From an uncultured Spirochaetota bacterium (lineage in GTDB: Bacteria; Spirochaetota; UBA4802; UBA5368), in contig CALMJO010000223.1 in NCBI GenBank assembly GCA_937864375.1, forward strand, positions 1 through 11,968: DNA of 11,968 bases. Reading direction: 5' to 3'. The notes beneath the pieces were generated by a model. It saw only the letters and a program-made list of their open reading frames with translations. It had not been told where the DNA came from and did not search any database. Positions 1 to 6,677 of the stretch are shown piece by piece; positions within the stretch are counted from its first letter, which is position 1; every line of letters starts with the position of its first letter. The translations under genes were made by a program, and so were the position numbers.

Positions 1-149
1 AAAAAATTTACGCGGAATTGAATATTGCGGCGTGAATAACGCCTAACTCAAGTAAATTAGCTTGGTGGGAAGCCGCAACGCGGCTGCAGGATTTACGCTG
101 GGAATAAGGCTCCTGTCGTTAAGTGATACTATAACGGATAGCATACTCT

Positions 150-1013
150 ATGATTACCCGGACACTCACACGCCTGTACGACGCCATTGATGCGTGGTGG
201 GAGAGAAACAGGACAGTGAAGCTCATGGGGGCCACGCTGGTAAGCGTCTACCTGCTTTCGCTGCTGCTCATCACGCTGAACATGGGCGGATTTCTCCCGG
301 CGTGGCTGTCTTCCATAATTCCAATCGGTCATTTCCATGCTATCACCATGACCTTTACGTTGCTTCTAATGATCGAAGTGCTCCAGCTCATTCTGGGAAT
401 TGCCCGGTCCGTTTCCACCTCAATGGGCATGCAGCTGGAGGTCCTGTCCCTCATAATGCTCCGCAAGGCATTCATTGAATTCGCAGACTTCCACGAACCG
501 CTCGAGTGGCCCGAGGTGTCCGAGGCCGTACTCCCGGTGCTGTCGAGTGCGGCGGGGGCGATGCTCATCCATATGGGCCTGATCTTTTATTTCAAACTCA
601 TACGCCACCAGCCCATCACTGACGACACCGCGGACAAGGAGCATTTCATCGTTTCAAAAAAGATGGTTTCCCTGCTCCTTCTCCTTGTCTTTTTCATCAT
701 AATCGCCTTGCGCGTCGTCCGCTTCGGATGCGGCGGCGAGCCGTTCGACATTTTCAACGTGTTCTACACGGTGCTCATCTTCAGCGACATACTCATCGTA
801 CTCATATCGAGCAGGTTCAGCTATACCTATCCCATCGTCTTCCGGAACACCGGGTTTGCCCTGGCAACGGTGCTTATCCGCATGACCCTGACGGCGCCAC
901 ATTACCACAACGCCGCCCTGGGCGCGGGGGTGATGCTCTTCGTCCTGGCGATCATGGCGGGATACAACCGCCTCATTCCCTGCCACGATCGTACGGGAGC
1001 GTCCCATGGGTGA
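150..1013 (+). CDS. Polytopic inner-membrane protein of unknown function
   Basis: A 287-residue protein that I do not recognise. About seven hydrophobic segments are visible, at roughly residues 26-47, 62-85, 127-148, 173-193, 204-224, 231-249 and 257-277, so it should sit in the cytoplasmic membrane. The N-terminus (1-24) is charged and Trp-containing. A soluble or amphipathic stretch at 90-125 carries an acidic cluster, and a short polar loop lies at 155-170. No catalytic motif stands out. The ATG at 150 lacks a good Shine-Dalgarno sequence; an in-frame ATG at 225 is an alternative but would fall at the edge of the first membrane segment. The next gene begins 68 bases downstream on the same strand. 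That gap contains a TTGACA (1042-1047) without a well-spaced -10, so co-transcription is open. Coding is supported by frame length and coherent membrane topology. Confidence 0.75.
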   Translation: MITRTLTRLYDAIDAWWERNRTVKLMGATLVSVYLLSLLLITLNMGGFLPAWLSSIIPIGHFHAITMTFTLLLMIEVLQLILGIARSVSTSMGMQLEVLSLIMLRKAFIEFADFHEPLEWPEVSEAVLPVLSSAAGAMLIHMGLIFYFKLIRHQPITDDTADKEHFIVSKKMVSLLLLLVFFIIIALRVVRFGCGGEPFDIFNVFYTVLIFSDILIVLISSRFSYTYPIVFRNTGFALATVLIRMTLTAPHYHNAALGAGVMLFVLAIMAGYNRLIPCHDRTGASHG

Positions 1014-1081
1014 TTTTGTGACCGGGCGGCGGCTTTTGATGTTGACAGCGCGTCCGTCCTCTGACCATTTTTTGTAATCGC

Positions 1082-2638
1082 ATGAAACGCATTGTCCCGG
1101 CACCATTTCCCTGTACTTGTTCCGCGACGGCCCACGCCATCCGCGCGTGCCTCATCGCCCTGTTGTGCGCTGCGCTGTTTCCTTCCGCGCTGTTCGCCCA
1201 AAAGCCGCTCATAGGCCTGGTCGGTATCGAGACGCGCAGTCCCCGAGCGGCCAACATCGCCTCGATGGTGGAAAACCACCTCGCGAACATCATCGCTTCG
1301 GCGGGACCCTTCTCGCAGTTGAACCAGGCGCAGCTTAAGCGCGAGCTCGCCGCGTTCGGATGCATGGACGAGGCATGCATGCTCAGGTTCGCCCGCACCG
1401 CGAAGCTTGGACTCGTGATTCGAGGCGTAGTCGAAGACGAGGGCGACGTGGCGCGCTTGGACCTCTTCTGCTATGCGACAGGCGACGTGTACGCCGGGAA
1501 GCTCGTCTACCGGTACCGGGCCCGCATTCCCATCACGCGCCCGGACATCACAGCCAGGGAGCTCAGCTACCTTGGGGAAGAGCACACGGGCGCCTTTATC
1601 GCGGGGGTCCTGCGCGCCTACCGCCGCCCGGTTTCGTTGAGCGTGCGCGAGGGAGGCGTACGGCTCGACGAGGCATCGTCCGGCACGGGGAGCTTCATGG
1701 TATACCGGTTCATCGGCCCCCCGTCCGAAGAGGGCGCTCCCCGGGAATACGCGCAGTTGGGAGAGCTTGAGCTTGACCATGGATCCGTCGTAAAGTCCGC
1801 GAACGCGGGCGCCCTCCGCGACGGCGATTTCATTCTCGTGAATTATGTGGAACGCGCTGACTATCTCGACGAATTCTACCGCGGGAGAAAACGTGAGCTC
1901 GTCCTTCAATGGGTCTCCCCGCTCGATACGCTGTACGTGGCGCTCTTCGCCGTCCCCGCGGGCGTCACCATGCCGGTCTTGGCGCCGCTCGGGTATTACG
2001 CCTATGGCGATTACCGGGGACTGGGGCTCTGGGCGGTGAATGCCCTGCCCTGGCTTTACCTCGAGGCCGACGGTTTCCTGAACCGTCCCTCGGCAATGCG
2101 CGACAGGAATGAATCTGTTTCGCGCACGAGAAACGCGCGGTACGATTTCGCGCTCTACATGGCTCTCTCCGGGGGCATCCCGCTTTTCGTGGACGCCTTC
2201 GCGCACCGCTATCTCGCCGACGCCTCCGAGTATGCGGGCTCCCAGCAGGTGATCGGGAACTCATGGACCGCCGGCTTTCTCGCCGCGGTCTCCCCGGGCG
2301 GAGGGCACTTCTATCGCGGGTCCCGCTTGTGGGGCTATCTCTATTTCCACCTGGACAACTTCCTGGTCTATTCCATCATGAAGGAATTCGCCCGTGCCGA
2401 GCGCTACGACGCCGCGCAGGACCGCTACGTGCGCGCGTCCGGCGAGCGCGGTCGAGGCCATACGCTTCTCTACGCGCTAGGCGCGGTAAAGCTCATCGAG
2501 ATCGTGCATGCGGTGCTCACCCCCGACGATATTGGCGCGCGCGGGGTAGAGGCCGAGCCGCTTGCCTTCCAGCCGGTACTTTACCGTGACGCGCGCAGGC
2601 GCCCTGTGTTGGGTGCCGGGGTTTCATTGAGGTACTAG
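1082..2638 (+). CDS. Exported protein: TolB-like N-terminal domain and C-terminal GGGHFY module (paralog 1)
   Basis: A 518-residue protein of unknown function. A signal peptide is visible: hydrophobic core at about 22-37, likely cleavage after Ala39 (L-F-A/Q). Residues ~42-150 resemble the TolB-N/CsgG-like fold of envelope proteins: a VENHLAN-type helix, then FGCMDEAC (92-99), then a 'G-x-V-x-D-x-G' turn and a 'tGdvyagk' strand. This assignment is by pattern only. Residues ~275-340 and 395-435 contain hydrophobic segments. P-G-G-G-H-F-Y-R-G lies at 405-413, and a second helix with AVKLIEI at about 468-474. The same order (PGGGHFYxG, then AVKL) occurs in the next gene, so the two are tandem paralogs. 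The chain ends in an aromatic residue (L-R-Y). No clear Shine-Dalgarno precedes the ATG, but the signal peptide supports this start. The next gene follows 6 bases after the stop, so they are probably co-transcribed. Confidence 0.85.
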   Translation: MKRIVPAPFPCTCSATAHAIRACLIALLCAALFPSALFAQKPLIGLVGIETRSPRAANIASMVENHLANIIASAGPFSQLNQAQLKRELAAFGCMDEACMLRFARTAKLGLVIRGVVEDEGDVARLDLFCYATGDVYAGKLVYRYRARIPITRPDITARELSYLGEEHTGAFIAGVLRAYRRPVSLSVREGGVRLDEASSGTGSFMVYRFIGPPSEEGAPREYAQLGELELDHGSVVKSANAGALRDGDFILVNYVERADYLDEFYRGRKRELVLQWVSPLDTLYVALFAVPAGVTMPVLAPLGYYAYGDYRGLGLWAVNALPWLYLEADGFLNRPSAMRDRNESVSRTRNARYDFALYMALSGGIPLFVDAFAHRYLADASEYAGSQQVIGNSWTAGFLAAVSPGGGHFYRGSRLWGYLYFHLDNFLVYSIMKEFARAERYDAAQDRYVRASGERGRGHTLLYALGAVKLIEIVHAVLTPDDIGARGVEAEPLAFQPVLYRDARRRPVLGAGVSLRY

Positions 2639-2644
2639 AAGGCT

Positions 2645-4171
2645 ATGAAGGGATTCACGAATCAATCGCGGAATACGCGCTCGTCCCGCATCGCGCGCAT
2701 CGGTGGACTTTTACTCTGGACGTGCGTCATGCTGATCGGCCCCCGCGCCTTCGCCGAGGACGCAGTGGTCGTCTCGCTCCCGTCAGGGGGCGTGGTGGTG
2801 TTCGCGATGCAGGCGCAGGGGGAGTCGCTCAAGGCGCTTTCGATCGAATCGCTCATTGCCATGCGCCGGAGCTTTGAGGACTGCGGACGCCTGCGCCCGG
2901 TCGAGGAGAACCAGCTCACCTGGGCCCTGGAGCGCGCTCGCACCGCAAAGCCCGGTGATCTCATCCGGAAAACGGCGCAGGTTCTGAACGCGGACGCGTA
3001 CTGCGTTATAGGGCTGAGCCAGGAGATACATACCTACATCGCGGATTTGAGCATCGTCCCCCTCAAGCCGGAATACGAAACGCTGCGGCGCACGCTGCGC
3101 GTGAAAAGCAGGCTCCCCCACAATATCCCCCTTAAGCTCGCGAAAGCCGTCACGGACGCGCAGTCGGGAATTCCCGTCCATGCTCCCGTACTCCGGAAAA
3201 CCGGCGAGGGCTCGTACGTCATAGGCGCAGGGCAATGGCACGGGATTACACCAGGGCGTTATCGCTCACCCACCCACGGCGAGATAACCATAACAGGCAC
3301 CGGGCGCTATGAGTCGGTCGCGCGGATAGGCGATCCCGTGGAAATCGCCGCCGAGGTCGAGATCCGCCTTTTCCCCGACACTGAACCGCTCGTCCATGAC
3401 CTGGACCGCCGCATATCGGAGAACACGATTCGCAGGTACGAAATCGGGAACACTTTGCTGCGGGGAGACGATGCGGGGAAACGCTACATCGAGGGGATGT
3501 GCATCATCAATCCGGGAGGCAGCGTTTGCGCGCCCATCTACGGCTCCTTCCTGGCGACCCAGTACCTGGGATTCAACACCCCCTCTCCCGACATGACTGG
3601 AATGTGGCTTGGCGGCGCGGCGCTTTTCACCCAGCTCATGCTTCCCGAATTCATGACGGGCTTCCGGGGCAATTTTTTCCCGTGGAACAGGGACTCGGAC
3701 AAGCCGAGGTCGGTCCAGTACATGCAGACCTTCCTGTGGGCGTCCCTGCCCTTCACCTTTTCGACCGTGTATCTGGACCAGCTTGCGGTCGCATTCCCGA
3801 AGACCGAGACGCTCCCACCCTTCTTCGACAACCGCGACACCATGGCCTCTCTCATGTCCCTTTTCGTGCCGGGCGGCGGGCATTTCTACAAGGGCCGCCG
3901 CCTGCCCGGATGGGGTTTCTATTTTACCGAGATGGCAATCGCGTCGTACGCAACGCTCGAGCTCGGGAATCCCGCGCGCGCGCGGTACGCCTTTTCGCTC
4001 CTCGCCGCGGTCAAGCTCGCCGACATAGCTCTCGCATACCTGAGCCGCTCCTCGTACAGGATCTACAACATGGAAGTCGACCGGGACGATGTGCGACCCT
4101 CGCTCTCGCTGCAGGGAAGGATGTTCGACCGCGAACCGGTGTACGATCTGGCCCTCCAGCTTCCATTTTGA
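2645..4171 (+). CDS. Exported protein with C-terminal GGGHFY module (paralog 2)
   Basis: A 508-residue protein, apparently a diverged tandem duplicate of the gene just upstream. The signal peptide has a long basic n-region (1-19), a hydrophobic core at ~20-33 and likely cleavage after A-F-A at residue 37. The N-terminal part (~41-150) keeps the paralog's order: an acidic/Cys element (FEDC at 77-80), then ALNADAYCVIG-like residues around 111-123 and 'YIADLSIVPL'. This suggests a degenerate TolB-like domain. Residues 317-375 contain two hydrophobic stretches. P-G-G-G-H-F-Y-K-G is at 409-417, followed by an aromatic membrane-like helix and a helix with LAAVKLADIA (about 453-462). The chain ends L-P-F. 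Both members share length, architecture and the C-terminal module, so a joint envelope role is plausible. The actual function is unknown to me. The Shine-Dalgarno is poor (GAAGG only 2 bases from ATG), which is compatible with translational coupling. Confidence 0.85.
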   Translation: MKGFTNQSRNTRSSRIARIGGLLLWTCVMLIGPRAFAEDAVVVSLPSGGVVVFAMQAQGESLKALSIESLIAMRRSFEDCGRLRPVEENQLTWALERARTAKPGDLIRKTAQVLNADAYCVIGLSQEIHTYIADLSIVPLKPEYETLRRTLRVKSRLPHNIPLKLAKAVTDAQSGIPVHAPVLRKTGEGSYVIGAGQWHGITPGRYRSPTHGEITITGTGRYESVARIGDPVEIAAEVEIRLFPDTEPLVHDLDRRISENTIRRYEIGNTLLRGDDAGKRYIEGMCIINPGGSVCAPIYGSFLATQYLGFNTPSPDMTGMWLGGAALFTQLMLPEFMTGFRGNFFPWNRDSDKPRSVQYMQTFLWASLPFTFSTVYLDQLAVAFPKTETLPPFFDNRDTMASLMSLFVPGGGHFYKGRRLPGWGFYFTEMAIASYATLELGNPARARYAFSLLAAVKLADIALAYLSRSSYRIYNMEVDRDDVRPSLSLQGRMFDREPVYDLALQLPF

Positions 4172-4209
4172 CTTCCCAGAATATCCCCGCGAATGCGCCT
4201 ATTAATTCT

Positions 4210-4236
4210 TTGACGCGCGCGGCGTGCCGTGATATT
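4210..4236 (+). promoter_or_regulatory. Candidate promoter upstream of the lipoprotein gene
   Basis: In the 96-base gap after the second GGGHFY gene, TTGACG (4210-4215) is followed 15 bases later by GATATT (4231-4236), a 4-of-6 match to the -10 consensus. The spacing is short, so this is tentative. It would give the lipoprotein and the following small genes their own transcript. Confidence 0.25.
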
Positions 4237-4267
4237 TCGCCCTTGAAGGAAACGACGGAGGACGAAC

Positions 4268-4702
4268 ATGAAAAGACCATTCAGCACCGCGCTCATCTCC
4301 CTTTTTCTTGGCATGGCACTCGGACTGTTTTCATGCGGACGCGAGGAAAGCTCGGCGACGAAAATCAAGGCCTACGCGGAGGCGCTGAACCTCGTAAAGC
4401 CCGCATACCGGATGGTGCGCGATCACCACATGAAGCCGGAGCTCGCCGGCAAGATGTTCAGCGATTACATGAAGGCCCATCGGGACCCACTCTCCTCCGC
4501 ATATAAAAACTACAACCTGGCGTACGGGGACGGGAAAAGCCTCAGCGCCGCCGAAAAACGATTCCTGGAAAAGGAAAACGGCGAGCTCGAGCGGATAAAA
4601 AACAGCCCCGAGGTCACCGCGCTGTTCAGGGACGAGGCCTTCAAAAAGGCCTCCCGCGAGGGATTTGACATTCTCCGGGAAGCCCAGGCCCCGGCAAAAT
4701 AA
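4268..4702 (+). CDS. Small putative lipoprotein, unknown function
   Basis: A 144-residue protein. Residues 1-22 form a lipoprotein signal peptide (two basic residues, hydrophobic core) ending in the lipobox L-F-S-C, with the lipidated cysteine at 23. The mature part is short, charged and predicted largely helical: a Lys/Glu-rich stretch at 95-120 and helices around 30-60. It has no further cysteine and no enzymatic motif. After Cys23 the sequence is G-R-E-E, so retention or export by a Lol-like pathway cannot be decided. The start is well supported by a strong Shine-Dalgarno (GGAGGA at 4257-4262, 5 bases from ATG). The cysteine-cluster gene starts 12 bases after the stop, suggesting one transcript. 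I do not recognise the family. Confidence 0.85.
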   Translation: MKRPFSTALISLFLGMALGLFSCGREESSATKIKAYAEALNLVKPAYRMVRDHHMKPELAGKMFSDYMKAHRDPLSSAYKNYNLAYGDGKSLSAAEKRFLEKENGELERIKNSPEVTALFRDEAFKKASREGFDILREAQAPAK

Positions 4703-4714
4703 CGGGTATTCGCG

Positions 4715-5077
4715 ATGGGTGAATGCAAGCGCAGGGGATACTGCTGCCAGGACGTGCGGCTGGCCGAACCGCCCGAGCTCCTGGAGAGGGCCTATCATTA
4801 CTGGAAAAAATCGTCCTCAATCGATCCCAATTTCTCGGAGATATACCTGATCTATCCCATGCTTGAATTCAAATTCGAAAACAAGGATGAAGACCTCCCC
4901 TATCATTACCGGTGCAAACACTTCACCCATGAGAGCTCCGGCCTTCCCGCATGCTCGATTCACCCGGTCAGGCCCAAGATGTGCCGTGACTTCCCCTATT
5001 ACGAGGACGTGAAGCACCTCGATACGTCCGGTCCCGTGAGCCCCTACGAAGGATGCGGGTATAACGATCCCGATTGA
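4715..5077 (+). CDS. YkgJ-family cysteine-cluster protein (CxxxxxCC type)
   Basis: A 120-residue cytosolic protein. Cysteines fall at 4, 10, 11, 67, 80, 90 and 114. The spacing includes an N-terminal C-x5-C-C, then R-C-x-H-F, A-C-S-I-H-P-x-R-P-x-x-C-R-D-F-P and a terminal G-C-G-Y. This pattern is typical of the YkgJ/UPF0153 zinc- or iron-sulfur-binding cluster family, in which 'C..h..RP..Cr.fp' is the diagnostic run. The molecular function of the family is poorly defined and metal binding is inferred from the cysteines. The length is near the small end of the family. The gene lies between a lipoprotein gene (12 bases upstream) and a MoaD-like sulfur-carrier gene (38 bases downstream), all on the same strand. 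The Shine-Dalgarno is weak, so translation may be coupled to the upstream gene. Confidence 0.88.
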   Translation: MGECKRRGYCCQDVRLAEPPELLERAYHYWKKSSSIDPNFSEIYLIYPMLEFKFENKDEDLPYHYRCKHFTHESSGLPACSIHPVRPKMCRDFPYYEDVKHLDTSGPVSPYEGCGYNDPD

Positions 5078-5115
5078 GGAGCGCGCCTGGGCGTTCAGTA
5101 TGAAAAATTTCTATA

Positions 5116-5397
5116 ATGGTTGATCTGCTCATGTTCTGGAAACGCAAAAACATTTTCATCAGGGTGCAGCTCTATTCCGGCCTTCACCACGAGCTCAATA
5201 CGCCGGGATACGATCCCTACAAGGGCATTGAGCTCACGATCAGGGATGGAACCAGGCTCAAGGAGGTGCTCGCGGGCCTGGGAATCAGGGAGCTTTCCTC
5301 GAACGCATATTTCGTGGGCGGCAGGCGCATTGGCCTGTGGACGAGGCTTCGTGACGGCAACGAGGTCTTCTGCGTTAAGCCGGGGGCCGGCGGCTGA
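5116..5397 (+). CDS. MoaD/ThiS-like beta-grasp sulfur-carrier protein
   Basis: A 93-residue protein with the outline of the MoaD/ThiS/TtuB ubiquitin-like fold. It has a first strand (IFIRVQLYSG, 13-22), a second strand with the 'I-x-D-G-T-x-L-K-E-V-L' start of the helix (42-52), then 'A-Y-F-V-G-G-R-R' (64-71) and 'T-x-L-x-D-G-x-E-V' (76-84). It ends exactly in Gly-Gly. In the family the terminal Gly is adenylated and turned into a thiocarboxylate that donates sulfur, to molybdopterin (MoaD), thiazole (ThiS) or tRNA 2-thiouridine (TtuB). The length is typical. Its stop codon is 4 bases from that of a convergent PP-loop tRNA-thiolation gene, hinting at a TtuB-like role; this is inference. No E1-like activator is in the window. 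The start is uncertain: ATG 5116 and ATG 5131 both lack a good Shine-Dalgarno and differ only in five residues before the fold. Confidence 0.8.
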   Translation: MVDLLMFWKRKNIFIRVQLYSGLHHELNTPGYDPYKGIELTIRDGTRLKEVLAGLGIRELSSNAYFVGGRRIGLWTRLRDGNEVFCVKPGAGG

Positions 5398-5401
5398 TCC
5401 G

Positions 5402-6133
5402 TCAGGGAAGGTATTCCGGATCAATGTGCGAGGGCGCCACGAACAGGTTGTGCCTGGCATAGCGGGAAAGCTCGTGCATCTCCTTCACTAGTTTCTTCGT
5501 GACCGCGCGCTTTGAGCTCAATCCGTGAGGGCATACGTAGCTTCCAATGGCAAAGCCCTTCAGCCTTGCATACCGGGCGGTGTCGCTCTCCGCGAGCAGC
5601 CCCAGGGGACGGATGAGGTCGAACTGGCCCCCGAACATCGAGAGGCGCAGCGGCATCGCGCAGATCTTCCCGTGAATCGCCATATTCATGATCATCGTTT
5701 CCACGATATCGTCCTGGTGATGGCCAAAGGCGAGCCTCGTGAAACCCAACTCCTTCATCAGCGAGAACAGCTCCTTGCGCCGGTACCACGAACAGACGAA
5801 ACAGGGCGAGCTCCCGCGGGAAAAATCGAGCTCTTCCCGAACGGTCCTCGTGTGCAGCGCGACGCCGCGCTCTGCGCAGAATTCTCTGAGGTACGTCTCC
5901 TGCGCCTGGCGGGGCATGCATTCGATCACGATATGCGCCGCCGCTACCTCGTAGCGTATGGGCAGGTACCGGAGCCTCTCCGTGATCGTATCCAGGAGCA
6001 CCAGTGAATCCTTTCCGCCCGAAAGGGCGACGAGCACGCGGTCTCCCGCCTTTACCAGCTCGTAGTGGTTAATGGCGCGTCCCGCGGTCTTCCTGACCTG
6101 GGTGATGAAGTTCCGATGGCTTTTTTTCAACAT
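5402..6133 (-). CDS. TtcA/TtuA-family PP-loop ATPase, tRNA 2-thiolation enzyme
   Basis: A 243-residue cytosolic enzyme of the tRNA thiolation family. It has the PP-loop S-G-G-K-D-S at 38-43, P-C-x-x-C at 110-114 followed by W-Y-R-R-K, G-H-H-Q-D-D at 137-142, R-P-L at 175-177 and a third cysteine at 201 (Y-V-C-P). In TtcA three cysteines (two in PCxxC plus one C-terminal) hold a [4Fe-4S] cluster that delivers sulfur to an ATP-activated tRNA base, and all three positions are kept here. It is shorter than E. coli TtcA (311 residues). It lacks the flanking zinc fingers of TtuA, so target base (C32 or U54) is undecided. I chose ATG at 6133 because the open frame upstream runs through the divergent cheY-like gene and lacks family similarity; a weak GGAA precedes it. 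It converges on the MoaD-like gene, a plausible sulfur-donor partner. Confidence 0.88.
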   Translation of the reverse strand: MLKKSHRNFITQVRKTAGRAINHYELVKAGDRVLVALSGGKDSLVLLDTITERLRYLPIRYEVAAAHIVIECMPRQAQETYLREFCAERGVALHTRTVREELDFSRGSSPCFVCSWYRRKELFSLMKELGFTRLAFGHHQDDIVETMIMNMAIHGKICAMPLRLSMFGGQFDLIRPLGLLAESDTARYARLKGFAIGSYVCPHGLSSKRAVTKKLVKEMHELSRYARHNLFVAPSHIDPEYLP

Positions 6134-6257
6134 GCCTGTTCCATGAGCGAAAAGTAATTGAATTTTAACCCCTTTCAAATCTAGTATACCTGTACAGGGT
6201 CCATCGCCGGGGCCGGTTGTCAAACCGATTATCGTCAACGGCGGCGCGCCTATAGAA

Positions 6258-6292
6258 GGTTCCCCTGCCGGCCTGCGCTCCCGAGGGGGACC
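6258..6292 (+). promoter_or_regulatory. GC-rich leader hairpin ahead of the cheY-like gene
   Basis: Bases 6258-6266 (GGTTCCCCT) pair with 6284-6292 (AGGGGGACC): nine pairs with one G·U, around a 17-base loop. It ends 19 bases before the ATG at 6312 and just before the G-run that serves as Shine-Dalgarno. No T-run follows, so it is not an intrinsic terminator on this strand. It could affect mRNA stability or translation; function is unproven. Confidence 0.3.
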
Positions 6293-6311
6293 ACACAAAA
6301 CCGGGGGGCTC

Positions 6312-6668
6312 ATGGCAAAAGGAATCATCGTAGACGACTCCAAATTCATGAGAAGGATTATCAGGGACGTTCTCATCGAGGGCGGCCACGAGGTGATCGC
6401 CGAGGCCGAAAACGGCGCCGAGGGCCTTGAGACGTTCAAGAAATTCAAACCCGATTTCGTCACCATGGACATTACTATGATGGGCAAGGACGGCATAGAG
6501 GCTGTCGCCGAGATAAAGGCGGTGGATCCGGATGCAAAGGTTATCGTCATCTCCGCATTGAGTGAAACGACGCTCAAGCTCAACGATTCAAAAATCAAGG
6601 CTTCGGGATTCCTCACCAAACCATTTGAAAAAGAGACCCTTCTGCAGCTGTTAAAAGAAATACTGTAG
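6312..6668 (+). CDS. CheY-like single-domain response regulator
   Basis: A 118-residue stand-alone receiver domain with no output domain. The acidic pair is D8-D9, the phospho-acceptor is D53 (V-T-M-D-I-T-M-M-G), the switch Ser is S81 (V-I-S-A-L) and the conserved Lys is K103 (L-T-K-P-F). All residues needed for phosphorylation are present. Such proteins act in the cytoplasm as phospho-switches binding a target such as a flagellar motor or, as possible here, a partner encoded nearby. No histidine kinase or chemotaxis gene is in the window, so it is not necessarily the chemotaxis CheY. The start is supported by a G-rich Shine-Dalgarno (around 6302-6307) and the usual M-A-K-x-I-x-V-D-D beginning. 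The cyclic-nucleotide-binding gene starts 9 bases after the stop, so the two are almost certainly co-transcribed. Confidence 0.95.
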   Translation: MAKGIIVDDSKFMRRIIRDVLIEGGHEVIAEAENGAEGLETFKKFKPDFVTMDITMMGKDGIEAVAEIKAVDPDAKVIVISALSETTLKLNDSKIKASGFLTKPFEKETLLQLLKEIL

Positions 6669-6677
6669 AATCACGCC

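Noticed and set aside
41..125. Possible integron attC site: GCCTAAC near 41 and GTTAAGT near 118 match the core-site patterns RYYYAAC and GTTRRRY around a hairpin.
   Set aside because: The sequences flanking the two core-like motifs are not complementary to each other, so the attC cruciform cannot form; no integrase or second site is seen.
1042..1078. Promoter for the first GGGHFY gene using TTGACA (1042-1047) and TGTAAT (1073-1078).
   Set aside because: The 25-base spacing is too long for a sigma-70-type promoter, and no better -10 lies at 16-18 bases.
902..2206. Long open frame on the minus strand opposite the first GGGHFY gene.
   Set aside because: It is Arg/Gly/Glu-rich low-complexity translation typical of the antisense strand of GC-rich genes, with no signal peptide or motif; the plus-strand gene has a signal peptide and a paralog.
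3499..4506. Long plus-strand open frame overlapping the second GGGHFY gene and the lipoprotein gene.
   Set aside because: It is out of frame with two better-supported genes and His/Arg/Pro-rich; the lipoprotein has a strong Shine-Dalgarno and lipobox.
6189..6198. CCTGTACAGG as a LexA/SOS box.
   Set aside because: It is a simple 10-bp palindrome without the spacing of known LexA sites, and the flanking genes are not SOS genes.
6134..6619. A longer reading frame extending the TtcA-like protein upstream to 6619 on the minus strand.
   Set aside because: It runs antisense through the well-supported cheY-like gene, and the extra residues show no family motif; the enzyme fold is complete from ATG 6133.
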